Part shown: positions 25,629-33,761 of the stretch, one piece after another | Position numbering within the stretch: the stretch's first letter is position 1 | How the letters are laid out: each line of letters begins with the position of its first letter | DNA from: Stenotrophomonas bentonitica | GTDB lineage: Bacteria > Pseudomonadota > Gammaproteobacteria > Xanthomonadales > Xanthomonadaceae | Length of the DNA stretch: 64,000 bases | Direction: 5' to 3' | NCBI RefSeq assembly: GCF_013185915.1 | Contig: NZ_JAAZUH010000001.1 | Span: 868,001 to 932,000, forward strand | Program-made: the position numbers and the translations under genes | The notes under the pieces: generated by a model | What the model saw: the letters and a program-made list of their open reading frames with translations, nothing else | The model's database searches: none | What the model was told of the DNA's origin: nothing

Positions 25629-25655
25629 TAAAGCTCGGCTGACTCAAGCCGATAT
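25629..25655 (+). promoter_or_regulatory. Sigma-28 (FliA)-type promoter
   Basis: TAAAGCTC (25629-25636), an 11-base spacer, and GCCGATAT (25648-25655) match the flagellar consensus TAAAGTTT-N11-GCCGATAA with three mismatches (two in the -35, one in the -10). Spacing is exact. The start would be near 25663, upstream of the 58-codon gene at 25734. Confidence 0.65.
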
Positions 25656-25679
25656 AGGGATCGGACAGGGCGCAAAAGC

Positions 25680-25694
25680 TGGCACGGCTTTTGC
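25680..25694 (+). promoter_or_regulatory. Sigma-54-type promoter
   Basis: TGGCACG-N4-TTGC places GG (25681-25682) and GC (25693-25694) twelve bases apart, a full match to the -24/-12 consensus. It overlaps a 9-bp inverted repeat (25671-25679 with 25687-25695). It directs transcription to the 58-codon gene. Confidence 0.7.
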
Positions 25695-25733
25695 GACTCC
25701 TGCCTGCCCCATCCGTGTCCCAAGGAGCGTTAC

Positions 25734-25910
25734 ATGGACAATGCACCCGATGTTGCCCTGCCCGGCGATGCCGACAGCTCGCTGCTGGAAGGCCTGTTCC
25801 AGCTGGCCCTGAACGGCCAGACCAACGGGTCGGACTTCGACCTGATCGACCACGAGGTCTACACCCGCCTGCTCAGCGCCTACGGCGTCGACCAGCGCTT
25901 CGCCGCGTGA
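25734..25910 (+). CDS. 58-residue protein behind a sigma-28/sigma-54 double promoter
   Basis: The start ATG 25734 has AAGGAG at a normal distance, so the open frame is likely real despite its size. The product is acidic (MDNAPDVALPGDADSSLLEG at the start, DFDLIDHEVYTRLLSAYG further on) with no signal peptide, cysteine or membrane segment. I do not recognise the family. Both a flagellar sigma-28 and a sigma-54 promoter lie within 110 bases upstream, so a motility or biofilm-linked role is likely. The TGA abuts the TCA (reverse stop) of the convergent rhomboid gene, forming TGATCA with no base between the genes. Confidence 0.65.
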   Translation: MDNAPDVALPGDADSSLLEGLFQLALNGQTNGSDFDLIDHEVYTRLLSAYGVDQRFAA

Positions 25911-26534
25911 TCAGCCGCCCAGGCTGAAGCGCGGGTTGCTCAACTCGGCCAGGAAGTGCCCGAAGATCTCCGGGCGCATGGCCAGCATGAAGATCACGCC
26001 GAACGCGGCACCGGCCAGGTGCGCGCTGTGGTTGATGCGGTCCCCGCCCCGGCGGTCCATCCAGATGCTGTAGCCGACGTAGAACGCGGCGAAGACGATC
26101 GCCGGGGCCGGGATGAAGAACACGAAAATTTTGCTCCACGGGCTGAGCAGGACGAAGGCAAACAAAACCGCCGACACCGCGCCCGAGGCGCCCAGGCTCA
26201 TGTAGTTGGGGTTCTTCTGGTTCTTCAGGTAGCTGGGCAGGATCGACACCACGAGCGCCGCCAGGTAGAACGCCGGGTAGGTCAGGTAACTGCCAGTCAG
26301 GCCCACCATCACTGTTTCGATCTGGCCGCCGAAGAAGAACAGCGTGACCATGTTGAAGATCAGGTGCATCCAGTCGGCATGGATGAACCCATAGGTCACC
26401 AGGCGGTCGTACTGGCGCTTGCGGTCCACCGCCGGCGGCCACAGGATGAGGCGGTCGGCCAGCGCGCGGTTGTTGAACGCCATCCACGAAACCAGGGCGG
26501 TGATGGCGATCAGCAGCAGATTGACGGGGGTCAT
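25911..26534 (-). CDS. Rhomboid-family intramembrane serine protease
   Basis: The 207-residue polytopic membrane protein carries the catalytic Ser117 in SLGASGAVSA and His172 in NHSAHLAGAAFG, plus the HADWMHLIFNM motif that shapes the active site. Six hydrophobic segments are visible, the compact bacterial core. ATG 26534 lies eight bases past the stop of the POT gene, so the two are co-transcribed. The ribosome site is poor, consistent with translational coupling. The natural substrate is unknown. An additional C-terminal tail is short. Confidence 0.92.
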   Translation of the reverse strand: MTPVNLLLIAITALVSWMAFNNRALADRLILWPPAVDRKRQYDRLVTYGFIHADWMHLIFNMVTLFFFGGQIETVMVGLTGSYLTYPAFYLAALVVSILPSYLKNQKNPNYMSLGASGAVSAVLFAFVLLSPWSKIFVFFIPAPAIVFAAFYVGYSIWMDRRGGDRINHSAHLAGAAFGVIFMLAMRPEIFGHFLAELSNPRFSLGG

Positions 26535-26542
26535 GTCGGTAC

Positions 26543-28105
26543 TCAGGCAGCGCGGTAGTTGTCGACCATACGATAGCGCTTGGCATACCAACCGAAGGCC
26601 AACGCCGCGACGAACGCGAAGCCGGCGAAGAAGAACATCAGGAACGCGGCCTCGCTGAGCCCGGTACTGGCGATCTGGTGGGTCACCGTTTCATTGCGCA
26701 CGGCGGCATTGGACAGCAGCACCCACAGGTTGCCGATGGTGGTGGTCAGGTTCCAGAAGCTCATCACCACGCCCTTCATCGCCTGCGGCGCCTGGCTGTA
26801 GGCGAACTCCAGGCCGGTGGCCGAGACCAGCACCTCACCGAAGGTCAGCAGTGCGTACGGCAGCATCTGCCAGAAGATCGACATGACGTTGCCGCCGTCC
26901 ATCATCACCTGGATGCCGCCGACCACGATCCAGGCCAGGCCGCTGAAGGCAATGCCGGCGGTCATGCGGCGCAGCGCGGTCGGCTCGAAGCCGAAGCGGC
27001 GCAGTGCCGGGTACAGCACCAGGTTGTTGAACGGAATCAGGATCATCACCAGCAGCGGGTTCAGTGCCTGCATCTGCGAGGCGGTGAACCAGGACGGCAT
27101 GGCCATCTGCTGGCCCTGCAACACCCAGGTGGACGCCTTCTGGTCGAACAGCGAGAAGAACGGGGTGGTCAGCGCGAAGATCACCAGCACGCGCAGCACC
27201 GAACGCACGCCTTCCACGGCTTCCGCCGGGTGCACCGCGCGGGCCCGGTCGAGCTGGATCCAGGTGCCGCCGCCCACGCCGGCCAGCACCAGCACCAGCG
27301 CGATGCACAGGCAGATCACGATGCCGAGGCTGCCGACCAGGCCCATCGAGGCCACCGCCAGCACCGCGCCGAGGATCGCCAGGGTGCGGCCCGGACGGCC
27401 CTTGCCCGGCACCTGCGCCGACAGCGCGGTGCGCACCACGTTGCCGAACGAATGCGGGTCCTTCGGCGGCAGCGGCACCAGCACGTAGCGCTTGCGGCCC
27501 AGCCAGAACACGAAGGTGGCCACGAACATCAGGATGCCCGGGATGCCGAACGCCCACTGCGGACCGAGGTTCTTCAGCGCCAGCGGGATCAGCAGCGAGG
27601 CGAACAGCGAGCCGAAGTTGATGATCCAGTAGAACGCGTCGAACACGATCTTGGCCAGGTGCTTGTTGCTCTGGTCGAACTGGTCGCCCATGAACGAGGC
27701 CACCAGCGGCTTGATTCCGCCGGCGCCCAGCGCGATCAGGCCCAGGCCGAAGAAGAAGCCTTCGCGGCTGTTCTCGAACAGCGCCAGGCAGGCGTGGCCG
27801 GCGCAGTAGATCAGGCTGAACCACAGAATGGTGTGGTACTTGCCGAAGAACTTGTCGGCCAGCCAGCCGCCGAGCAGCGGGAAGAAGTACACGCCGATCA
27901 TGAAGCTGTGCATGATGTCCTTGGCCTCGCCGGCCCGGCCATCGGCGGTGATCTCCTGCAGCAGCAGCGAGGTGATCAGGAACTGCACCAGGATGTTGCG
28001 CATCCCGTAGAAACTGAACCGTTCGCAGGCCTCGTTGCCGATGATGTACGGAATCTGGCGCGGCATCTTGCCCGTGCCAACGCTGGCGGCTGCGGTCGTG
28101 CTCAT
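26543..28105 (-). CDS. POT-family proton-coupled peptide transporter
   Basis: The 520-residue carrier belongs to the proton-dependent oligopeptide transporter (PTR2) family. Near the N-terminus it shows the ACERFSFYGMRN motif (the E-R-F/Y-Y-G signature), followed by about twelve to fourteen membrane spans and later FGGDQ-like segments. ATG 28105 follows AGGAC. The downstream gene is the rhomboid protease. It would take up di- and tripeptides in symport with protons. The length exceeds the usual 480-500 because of an extra loop at about residues 225-300. Confidence 0.9.
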   Translation of the reverse strand: MSTTAAASVGTGKMPRQIPYIIGNEACERFSFYGMRNILVQFLITSLLLQEITADGRAGEAKDIMHSFMIGVYFFPLLGGWLADKFFGKYHTILWFSLIYCAGHACLALFENSREGFFFGLGLIALGAGGIKPLVASFMGDQFDQSNKHLAKIVFDAFYWIINFGSLFASLLIPLALKNLGPQWAFGIPGILMFVATFVFWLGRKRYVLVPLPPKDPHSFGNVVRTALSAQVPGKGRPGRTLAILGAVLAVASMGLVGSLGIVICLCIALVLVLAGVGGGTWIQLDRARAVHPAEAVEGVRSVLRVLVIFALTTPFFSLFDQKASTWVLQGQQMAMPSWFTASQMQALNPLLVMILIPFNNLVLYPALRRFGFEPTALRRMTAGIAFSGLAWIVVGGIQVMMDGGNVMSIFWQMLPYALLTFGEVLVSATGLEFAYSQAPQAMKGVVMSFWNLTTTIGNLWVLLSNAAVRNETVTHQIASTGLSEAAFLMFFFAGFAFVAALAFGWYAKRYRMVDNYRAA

Positions 28106-28236
28106 GCTATGGGGCTGTCCTGCGGCTTCAAAGGGCGCAAGGTTACCGGAAGGTCCCCGGCCGCGCACGCTGCGGCCGAACGTGACATTTGACGGAAGTC
28201 ACGGCACGTCCACGGCTCAAGCGTAAACTTATCGTT

Positions 28237-29085
28237 ATGCGCCTCCTCCCCACGGTTGTCGCAGGACACTGGCACGGCTGGCTCCTGCTCCTGATGTTGA
28301 CCACCCCCGTCCTGTCGGCCGACGCCCGCCAGGGCGAGCCTGCGCCGCGCCTGCTGAAGATCGCCACGCTGGAGCTGCCGGTGGGCGACGACAGCGAGTG
28401 GGAACAGCGCCGGGACCAGCTGCTGCAGGTGCTGGAGGGGCTGCAGCCGGACGTGATCGCGGTGCAGCGGGTGCAGCAGTCGCAGGGCCGCAACCCGGCC
28501 TGCTGGCTGGCGACCCGGCTGCGCTACAGCTGCGACTTCGTCACCGCCGACCCGCCCAGCCAGCGCCTGCGCCATGGCAGCGCCATGCTCAGCCGGCTGC
28601 CGGTGTCCGAGGACGGGGTCACGCTGCTGCATCCGCCGGGCCAGTTCAGCGCCGCCGGCATGCTGCGGGTGAAGCTGCAGGAAGAGCTGGTCAACATCTA
28701 CGTGGCGCGGCTGCGCCCGGACCCGGACGAAGCCACGGTGCGCCAGCACCAGACCAGCGACCTGATGACCTGGATCGGCGCCACGTCCGATGGGTTGCCG
28801 TCGCTGATCGCGGGGGATTTCTCCGCCGACACCGAAGAACTGGTCAGCAGTTCGCCGGGCTTCCAGCCGGCGCGCAAGAATCCCGGTGAGCGGGTCGACC
28901 CGCCCTCGCTGGTCGGGGTAGCCGGCGGGCACGGCCTGGACGTGTTGTTCCAGGTGTCCCACTTCGCCAGCCAGGGCCTGCAGCCGGTCAAGCTGCCCGC
29001 ACCGGAAGGGTCCGAAGGCGGTGGCAGCATCCGCTTGGGGATCATCGCAACGCTGCGCCTGCAGGACGTAACCGCAACACGCTGA
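28237..29085 (+). CDS. Degenerate endonuclease/exonuclease/phosphatase (EEP) paralogue, probably inactive
   Basis: The 282-residue protein with a signal peptide (WLLLLMLTTPVLSADA) is clearly homologous to the intact EEP enzyme at 43043-43885: both have WxQRR..., LQPDxIAxQxV and FVxTDPPxxxxRxG in the same order. The metal and catalytic residues of the intact copy are replaced here: Glu71 is Arg78 (VQRV), His152 in THLN is changed (ARLR), Asn of GDFN is Ser (GDFS), and the C-terminal SDH motif is absent. ATG 28237 has a TAAACT box just upstream but no clear ribosome site. A structural, regulatory or binding role is possible. Confidence 0.75.
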   Translation: MRLLPTVVAGHWHGWLLLLMLTTPVLSADARQGEPAPRLLKIATLELPVGDDSEWEQRRDQLLQVLEGLQPDVIAVQRVQQSQGRNPACWLATRLRYSCDFVTADPPSQRLRHGSAMLSRLPVSEDGVTLLHPPGQFSAAGMLRVKLQEELVNIYVARLRPDPDEATVRQHQTSDLMTWIGATSDGLPSLIAGDFSADTEELVSSSPGFQPARKNPGERVDPPSLVGVAGGHGLDVLFQVSHFASQGLQPVKLPAPEGSEGGGSIRLGIIATLRLQDVTATR

Positions 29086-29104
29086 TTTCGGGACCGCATC
29101 ACGC

Positions 29105-29175
29105 GTAGTGCCGGCCGCTGGCCGGCTCCACGCGATGTTTGGTACCACGAGGAGCCGGCCAGCGGCCGGCACTAC
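29105..29175. repeat. SMAG palindrome pair, GTAGTGCCGGCC type
   Basis: Convergent GTAGTGCCGGCCGCTGGCCGG copies lie between the EEP-like gene and the sodA gene, which are convergent. Confidence 0.85.
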
Positions 29176-29186
29176 GATCTGCGCAA

Positions 29187-29209
29187 ACGCCGGGCGTAGT
29201 GCCCGGCGT
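29187..29209 (-). terminator. Hairpin terminator of sodA
   Basis: ACGCCGGGC pairs with GCCCGGCGT around the five-base loop GTAGT, and on the minus strand is followed by TTT. It lies eight bases beyond the sodA stop. The GTAG in the loop links it to the SMAG family. Confidence 0.65.
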
Positions 29210-29216
29210 CCTGTCA

Positions 29217-29828
29217 TCAGGCGATCGCTTCCTGGTAACGACGCTCGACTTCGTTCCAGTCGATGACGTTGAAGAACGCGCCGATGTATTCCGGGCGACG
29301 GTTCTGGTACTTCAGGTAGTACGCGTGTTCCCACACGTCCAGGCCCAGGATGGGGGTGTTGCCTTCCATCAGCGGGCTGTCCTGGTTGCCGGTGCTCTCA
29401 ACCACGACCTTCTTGTCCGGGGTGACGCTCAGCCAGGCCCAGCCGCTGCCGAAACGGGTCAGCGCAGCCTTGGTGAAGGCTTCCTTGAACTTCTCGAAAC
29501 CGCCCAGGTCCGCGTCGATCGCCTTGGCGACGTCGCCCTTCGGGTTGCCACCGGCGTTGGGCGCCATCACCGTCCAGAACAGGCTGTGGTTGGCGTGGCC
29601 GCCACCGTTGTTGCGCACCGGGCCCTGCAGGTTTTCCGGCAGCGACTTCAGCTTCTTGACCAGCTCTTCCACCGGCAGGTCGGCGTACTCGGTGCCTTCC
29701 AGTGCCGCGTTGACGTTGTTGATGTAGGTCTGGTGATGCTTGGTGTGATGGATTTCCATCGTGGCCGCATCGATATGCGGCTCAAGCGCGTCGTAGGCGT
29801 AGGACAGCTTGGGGAGGGTGTAGGCCAT
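29217..29828 (-). CDS. sodA: Superoxide dismutase, Fe/Mn family, Mn-type
   Basis: The 203-residue enzyme disproportionates superoxide. The metal ligands are in [25 protein letters not shown] and [19 protein letters not shown]; the [19 protein letters not shown] context and GSGWAWL favour Mn specificity. ATG 29828 with AGGAGAA matches the family start; seven extra residues to 29849 are unsupported. The gene has no signal peptide, so the enzyme is cytosolic. It is convergent with the EEP-like gene. Confidence 0.96.
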   Translation of the reverse strand: MAYTLPKLSYAYDALEPHIDAATMEIHHTKHHQTYINNVNAALEGTEYADLPVEELVKKLKSLPENLQGPVRNNGGGHANHSLFWTVMAPNAGGNPKGDVAKAIDADLGGFEKFKEAFTKAALTRFGSGWAWLSVTPDKKVVVESTGNQDSPLMEGNTPILGLDVWEHAYYLKYQNRRPEYIGAFFNVIDWNEVERRYQEAIA

Positions 29829-29959
29829 GTGGTTCTCCTGGTAGCTCACTCGCCCGGCGAAGACCGGGCGTTGCGAAGTCGATGATGGGGATGGATGTGA
29901 AGGTTACCAACCCCCTATGTAAGGGAATGTGCATCGCGCCAGGAAATCACCGGCCCGCG

Positions 29960-29983
29960 GTAGTGCCAGGCCCTGCCTGGCAG
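29960..29983. repeat. Single SMAG-like palindrome, GTAGTGCCAGGC type
   Basis: A GTAG head followed by a palindrome (GCCAGGCCCTGCCTGGC) sits 13 bases before the RNase gene start and upstream of sodA, so it lies in a shared regulatory gap. Confidence 0.6.
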
Positions 29984-29995
29984 TAGAGTAACCCC

Positions 29996-30475
29996 ATGCG
30001 CAAACCCCTACTCCTCCTGCTCGCCATCCTCCTGCTGGTCGGCGGCCTGTTCGGCATCAAGCAGCTGCAGCGCGCGCCTGCGCCGCAGTTCGCCCCTTCG
30101 CTCACCCAGCCTGAGACCGGCACGGCACCCGCCTCCAGCGCCCCGGCCAACCCCGGCGCCACCGCGCAACGTTCCGCAGATGCCCTGCCCGCCTTCCTGC
30201 CACCGGAAGCGCGCCAGACCATCGTGCTGATCCAGCGCGGCGGGCCGTATCCGCACCGCCAGGACGGCAGTGTTTTCAGCAACCGCGAACAGCGCCTGCC
30301 CGACCGGCCGCGCGGTTACTACCGCGAGTACACCGTGGACACGCCGGGCGCCGGCAACCGTGGTGCGCGCCGTATCGTGACCGGCGGCACGCCGCCGACT
30401 GGTTGGTTCTACACCGACGACCATTACGAGACCTTCCGCAGTTTCGAGGTCCCACCTGCCGGGAGCTGGCAATGA
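29996..30475 (+). CDS. Secreted barnase-type ribonuclease
   Basis: The 159-residue protein has an N-terminal membrane/signal segment (LLLLLAILLLVGGLFG), a Pro/Ala linker, and a C-terminal guanyl-specific RNase domain (N1/T1/barnase family). The catalytic set is visible in YYREYTV (Glu111), GARRIVTGG (Arg125 or 126) and TDDHYETF (His143), in the order and spacing of barnase. It probably acts outside the cytoplasm. The next gene, overlapping by four bases (ATGA), is a barstar-type inhibitor, so the pair is a toxin and its antidote. The same catalytic motifs recur in the Rhs protein at 41632. Confidence 0.9.
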   Translation: MRKPLLLLLAILLLVGGLFGIKQLQRAPAPQFAPSLTQPETGTAPASSAPANPGATAQRSADALPAFLPPEARQTIVLIQRGGPYPHRQDGSVFSNREQRLPDRPRGYYREYTVDTPGAGNRGARRIVTGGTPPTGWFYTDDHYETFRSFEVPPAGSWQ

Positions 30476-30897
30476 ATCACGATGCATTCGAACTGGGCCT
30501 GGACGACATCAACAATGCCGGCGTGTACGCGATCGGCAACGATGACATCGGTCCGTTGTCCGCAGCCATGCGCGATGCGGGGCTGCGCGTGGCCACCATC
30601 GACCTGGCCGGCTGCCACGACAAGCGCACGCTGCTGAGCCGCATGGCGGCGCAGCTGGATTTTCCGAGGACCTTTGGCGGCAACTGGGATGCGCTGGTGG
30701 ATTGCCTGCGCGACCTGTCGTGGATCAAGGCGAATGGCTATGCGCTGTTCTTCAGCGATGCCGATGGCCTGCGCGGCGATGCGGCAGCGGATTTCGATAC
30801 GTTGCTGGAAGTGCTGGATGAAAGCAGCCAGTTTTGGGCCGCGCAGGATGTACCGTTCTGGGCGTTCGTGGCGTTGAACGACGAATCGGCGGAATGA
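30472..30897 (+). CDS. Barstar-family RNase inhibitor
   Basis: The 141-residue product has the barstar core (ATIDLAGCHDKRTLLSRMAAQLDFPRTFGGNWDALVDCLRDL): the FGGNWDAL motif and following acidic helix bind the active site of barnase. Compared with the 90-residue B. amyloliquefaciens barstar it has about 35 extra N-terminal and 20 extra C-terminal residues. It overlaps the RNase gene by four bases, ensuring co-translation. It would neutralise enzyme that misfolds or stays in the cytoplasm. It may also be the only inhibitor available for the barnase-like Rhs toxin at 41632; that is inference. Confidence 0.9.
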   Translation: MNHDAFELGLDDINNAGVYAIGNDDIGPLSAAMRDAGLRVATIDLAGCHDKRTLLSRMAAQLDFPRTFGGNWDALVDCLRDLSWIKANGYALFFSDADGLRGDAAADFDTLLEVLDESSQFWAAQDVPFWAFVALNDESAE

Positions 30898-30917
30898 TGC
30901 GCCGATGACGCCACGCG

Positions 30918-32714
30918 TCATCGACTTCCGTTGTCTTCCTGCAATTCCTTCTTGAACGGCACATCCGGTGGCGGCCGCGCCACCGCCGGCTGGTCCTGCA
31001 TGTTCGGGTCGGTCAGGCCGCAGCCGCCGCCGAACTGCAGGATCGAGATCACGCAGGAAATCTTCGAGCTGGTGCCGGGAATCGGAATCTCCACGGCCTT
31101 GATGCCCTTGCGTACCCATTCGGCCAGCAGCGATTCGTTCGGCGCCCAGTATTTGTCGAACGAGGTCGGCGTGTAATCGTACGGCGGGCGCTTGAGCCAG
31201 GTGCCGGACTGCGCGATGCGCTCCTTGCTCCAGCCGTCGTTCTCGCCGCCGGGCGCGCCGCGCTCACTGTCGCCGCTGCCATCCTGGCCGGGCACGCGCA
31301 CGCTGCCGTCGGCGTTGAACAATCCATCGCCGCTGCGGCCGGCACCCTGGTTGGCCTGGGCGCCGCTGCGCTCGCCGTCGCGGCTGCGGTTGGCTGCGCC
31401 CCAGTCGTCGCCCTTGGCCGGCGTGGCCCAGTCGCCGGGATTCGGCGCCGGGCGCGCGGCCGGTGCCGGCGAGGTCGAGGGCGTGGACGCCGTGCTGCGG
31501 CTCGGCGCGGCCTGGCGGGCCGGGTTCGGGCTGGCGCTCGGCGTGGCCGAGGGCGTGCTGGCCGTTGCGCTCGGCGTGGCCGGCGCCGGACGCGGCGCGG
31601 CATTGGGCACGGTGCGCTCGCGCACGCTCACCTCGGGGCTGCGCCCGGGCACGGTGATCTCACGCTGCGGCACCGGCGCTACGGTGACCGACACCGAAGG
31701 CGCCGGTGCAACTTCGCGCTCGCGCACCTGCAGTTCGCGTTGCGGCACGCGGATCTCCACCTGCGGGCCGGCGGTGGGCACCGGCGGGGTGGGCGCGGTG
31801 ATGGTGGTGACTTCGCGCTCGCGCACGGCCAGCTCGGGGGTGCGCAGCTGTGGTTCGACCGGACGCAGGGTCGGGGTGACCGGCGTCGGGGTCGGCGCCT
31901 GCACCACCTCGACGGTGCGCTCGCGCACCTGCACTTCGGGCGCCTCGCGCGGAATCACTCGTACTTCGGTACGCGGCACGCTGGTGGGCGGCACCACGAA
32001 ATCGGTGGTGGCCTCGACCACGTCGGTGGCCTGGACCGGCTGTTCGACCGGGGTCGGCGCGGGGGTCGGCGGGGAGGGTTCGGCGGTCGCGGTGGGCTGC
32101 GGAGGCGGCGGCGTCGGTTCGGCGTCGCTGGTGGACGGCGGTGCGGGCGGCTGCGGCGCGGTGGCCGCAGGCGTGCTGGCGGTCGCGCGCGAGCGTGCCT
32201 GCGCGGCGGCGGCCTGCGCTGCGGCGGCGGCGGCTGCAGCACTGCTGGCCTCGGCGGGATCGCCACCGCCGCTGTCCTGCGGGGTGCCGCTGCCGAGGAA
32301 CTCGACCTGGATGCGGCCGCCATCGCCGCCCTGCTCCGGCGCCACCGGCGGGCGGATCAGCGCCACCCACAGCAGCAGCGCGGCAAACAGCAGGTGCAGC
32401 AGCAGGCTGGCCACGCCGGAGGTCCAGCGCATCCAGCGCTGGTCGCGCGGGGCCGGGTCCCAGGTCTGCCAGAGCAGCCGGCGCATGGCCTGCACGGTGC
32501 CCAGCGCCGGCAGGCGGCCGGGCGAACCGGGCAGCGGGCGCTGGATCAGTTCGGCGATGACTTCGGAGGAGCGGAACGGGCGCGGCAGCGGCGTCATCGA
32601 ACGCAGCCACAGGCCCCACCCGTAAGGGAGGCCGGTGGTTTTTTCGACGATGCGTTTTTCCGGCTGGCGAGCCAGCAGCGCGTGGAGGATCTCGTCAGCC
32701 CGGCGCAGTGTCAC
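30918..32714 (-). CDS. Proline-rich repetitive single-span membrane protein
   Basis: The 598-residue protein has a cytoplasmic N-terminus of about 107 residues, one membrane span (GVASLLLHLLFAALLLWVALI), and a long Pro/Ala/Thr-rich periplasmic segment. This contains at least five diverged copies of a V-R-E-R-(E/T)-V motif (for example EVQVRERTVEVV, ELAVREREVTTI, ELQVREREVAPA). The last 130 residues are a small globular part ending after SCVISILQFGGGCGL. The layout recalls TonB, with no TonB domain at the end. It starts with GTG nine bases past the nfuA stop and is co-transcribed. The function is unknown; a scaffold spanning the periplasm is plausible. Confidence 0.75.
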   Translation of the reverse strand: MTLRRADEILHALLARQPEKRIVEKTTGLPYGWGLWLRSMTPLPRPFRSSEVIAELIQRPLPGSPGRLPALGTVQAMRRLLWQTWDPAPRDQRWMRWTSGVASLLLHLLFAALLLWVALIRPPVAPEQGGDGGRIQVEFLGSGTPQDSGGGDPAEASSAAAAAAAAQAAAAQARSRATASTPAATAPQPPAPPSTSDAEPTPPPPQPTATAEPSPPTPAPTPVEQPVQATDVVEATTDFVVPPTSVPRTEVRVIPREAPEVQVRERTVEVVQAPTPTPVTPTLRPVEPQLRTPELAVREREVTTITAPTPPVPTAGPQVEIRVPQRELQVREREVAPAPSVSVTVAPVPQREITVPGRSPEVSVRERTVPNAAPRPAPATPSATASTPSATPSASPNPARQAAPSRSTASTPSTSPAPAARPAPNPGDWATPAKGDDWGAANRSRDGERSGAQANQGAGRSGDGLFNADGSVRVPGQDGSGDSERGAPGGENDGWSKERIAQSGTWLKRPPYDYTPTSFDKYWAPNESLLAEWVRKGIKAVEIPIPGTSSKISCVISILQFGGGCGLTDPNMQDQPAVARPPPDVPFKKELQEDNGSR

Positions 32715-32723
32715 GCAGGACGA

Positions 32724-33323
32724 TCAGGCAGCCGTGCCGCGGGGAATGTACGGCGCGTGCCCGCTGTCATGGTCGGTCGCGTCACGCACGGCGGTGATGC
32801 CGGGCACGCGGCCCATCAGCGTTTTTTCGATGCCCTGCTTGAGGGTGACGTCGGCCATGCCGCAGCCCTGGCAGCCGCCGCCGAAGCGCAGCAGCACGAC
32901 GCCGTCGGAGGAGACTTCCTGCACGGCGACCTTGCCACCGTGCGAGGCCAGCTGCGGGTTGACTTCGTTTTCCACGACCCAGCGCACGCGCTCGACCAGC
33001 GAGGCGGACTCGGCCGGCACTTCGCCCTTGATCTTGGGCGCCTTGATGGTGAGCTGCTGGCCGCCGGTGCCGTTGGTGACGATGTCGATGTCGGCACCGT
33101 CCATCCAGGCGACGCTGGTGGCGGCGACGTACAGGGTGAAGCCGTCGCAGTCCACGGCCCACTCGTCGCCGAGCAGGTCGGACGGTTCGGCGAACTCCAG
33201 CCGGGCGTCGGCGCGCGGGGTGCCGGCGTCGACGGCGCTGAGGCGCACGCCCATGCCGGGCACGGCTTCGCGCTCGATGAGCTTGCGGAAATAGGTCTGG
33301 GCAGTGTCGGAGATCTGGATCAT
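32724..33323 (-). CDS. nfuA: Fe-S biogenesis protein NfuA
   Basis: NfuA carries and delivers 4Fe-4S clusters to apo-proteins. The 199-residue product has a degenerate A-type N-terminal domain ([16 protein letters not shown]) and the Nfu C-terminal domain with the cluster motif [18 protein letters not shown] (Cys151, Cys154). ATG 33323 fits the family start. It could supply fumarase class I and other clusters encoded here. It is followed by the repetitive membrane protein and is divergent from phhB across a 91-base gap. Confidence 0.95.
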   Translation of the reverse strand: MIQISDTAQTYFRKLIEREAVPGMGVRLSAVDAGTPRADARLEFAEPSDLLGDEWAVDCDGFTLYVAATSVAWMDGADIDIVTNGTGGQQLTIKAPKIKGEVPAESASLVERVRWVVENEVNPQLASHGGKVAVQEVSSDGVVLLRFGGGCQGCGMADVTLKQGIEKTLMGRVPGITAVRDATDHDSGHAPYIPRGTAA

Positions 33324-33414
33324 GCGGCTATTCTAGCGGCTTACATGTTATGCGCTCATTCGGTTTATACACCGTCCGGCGCATTGTTCAGGCATACACG
33401 AGGTGGAGGATTCC

Positions 33415-33756
33415 ATGGCCGACCTGATTCCGCTGGCCCAGGCGCACTGCGTGCCCCGCAAGGGCAGCGACCACAAGCTGGGCGAGGCCCGGGTAGCGGA
33501 GCTGCTGCCGCAGATCCCGGGCTGGGAGCTGGCCGAACAGGGCCAGGCGCTGACCCGGACGTTCCGCTTCAAGGACTACTACCGGACCATGGCGTTCGTG
33601 AACGCCCTGGCCTTCATCGCCCATGCGGAAGACCACCACCCGGACCTGGGGGTGCATTACGACCGGGCGGTGGTGCGCTTTTCGACCCACGACGTGGGTG
33701 GGCTGAGCGAGAACGACTTCATCTGTGCAGCCAAGGCTTCGGGCCTGACGGAGTGA
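33415..33756 (+). CDS. phhB: 4a-hydroxytetrahydrobiopterin dehydratase
   Basis: The 113-residue protein recycles the pterin cofactor of phenylalanine hydroxylase. The catalytic signature is [16 protein letters not shown] (His70, His74, His75 and nearby). The ATG at 33415 follows AGGTGGAGG; an in-frame GTG at 33403 adds four residues. It overlaps the alternative GTG of the next gene at its stop, so the two may be co-transcribed. The phenylalanine hydroxylase gene is not in the window. Confidence 0.95.
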   Translation: MADLIPLAQAHCVPRKGSDHKLGEARVAELLPQIPGWELAEQGQALTRTFRFKDYYRTMAFVNALAFIAHAEDHHPDLGVHYDRAVVRFSTHDVGGLSENDFICAAKASGLTE

Positions 33757-33761
33757 GTGTT

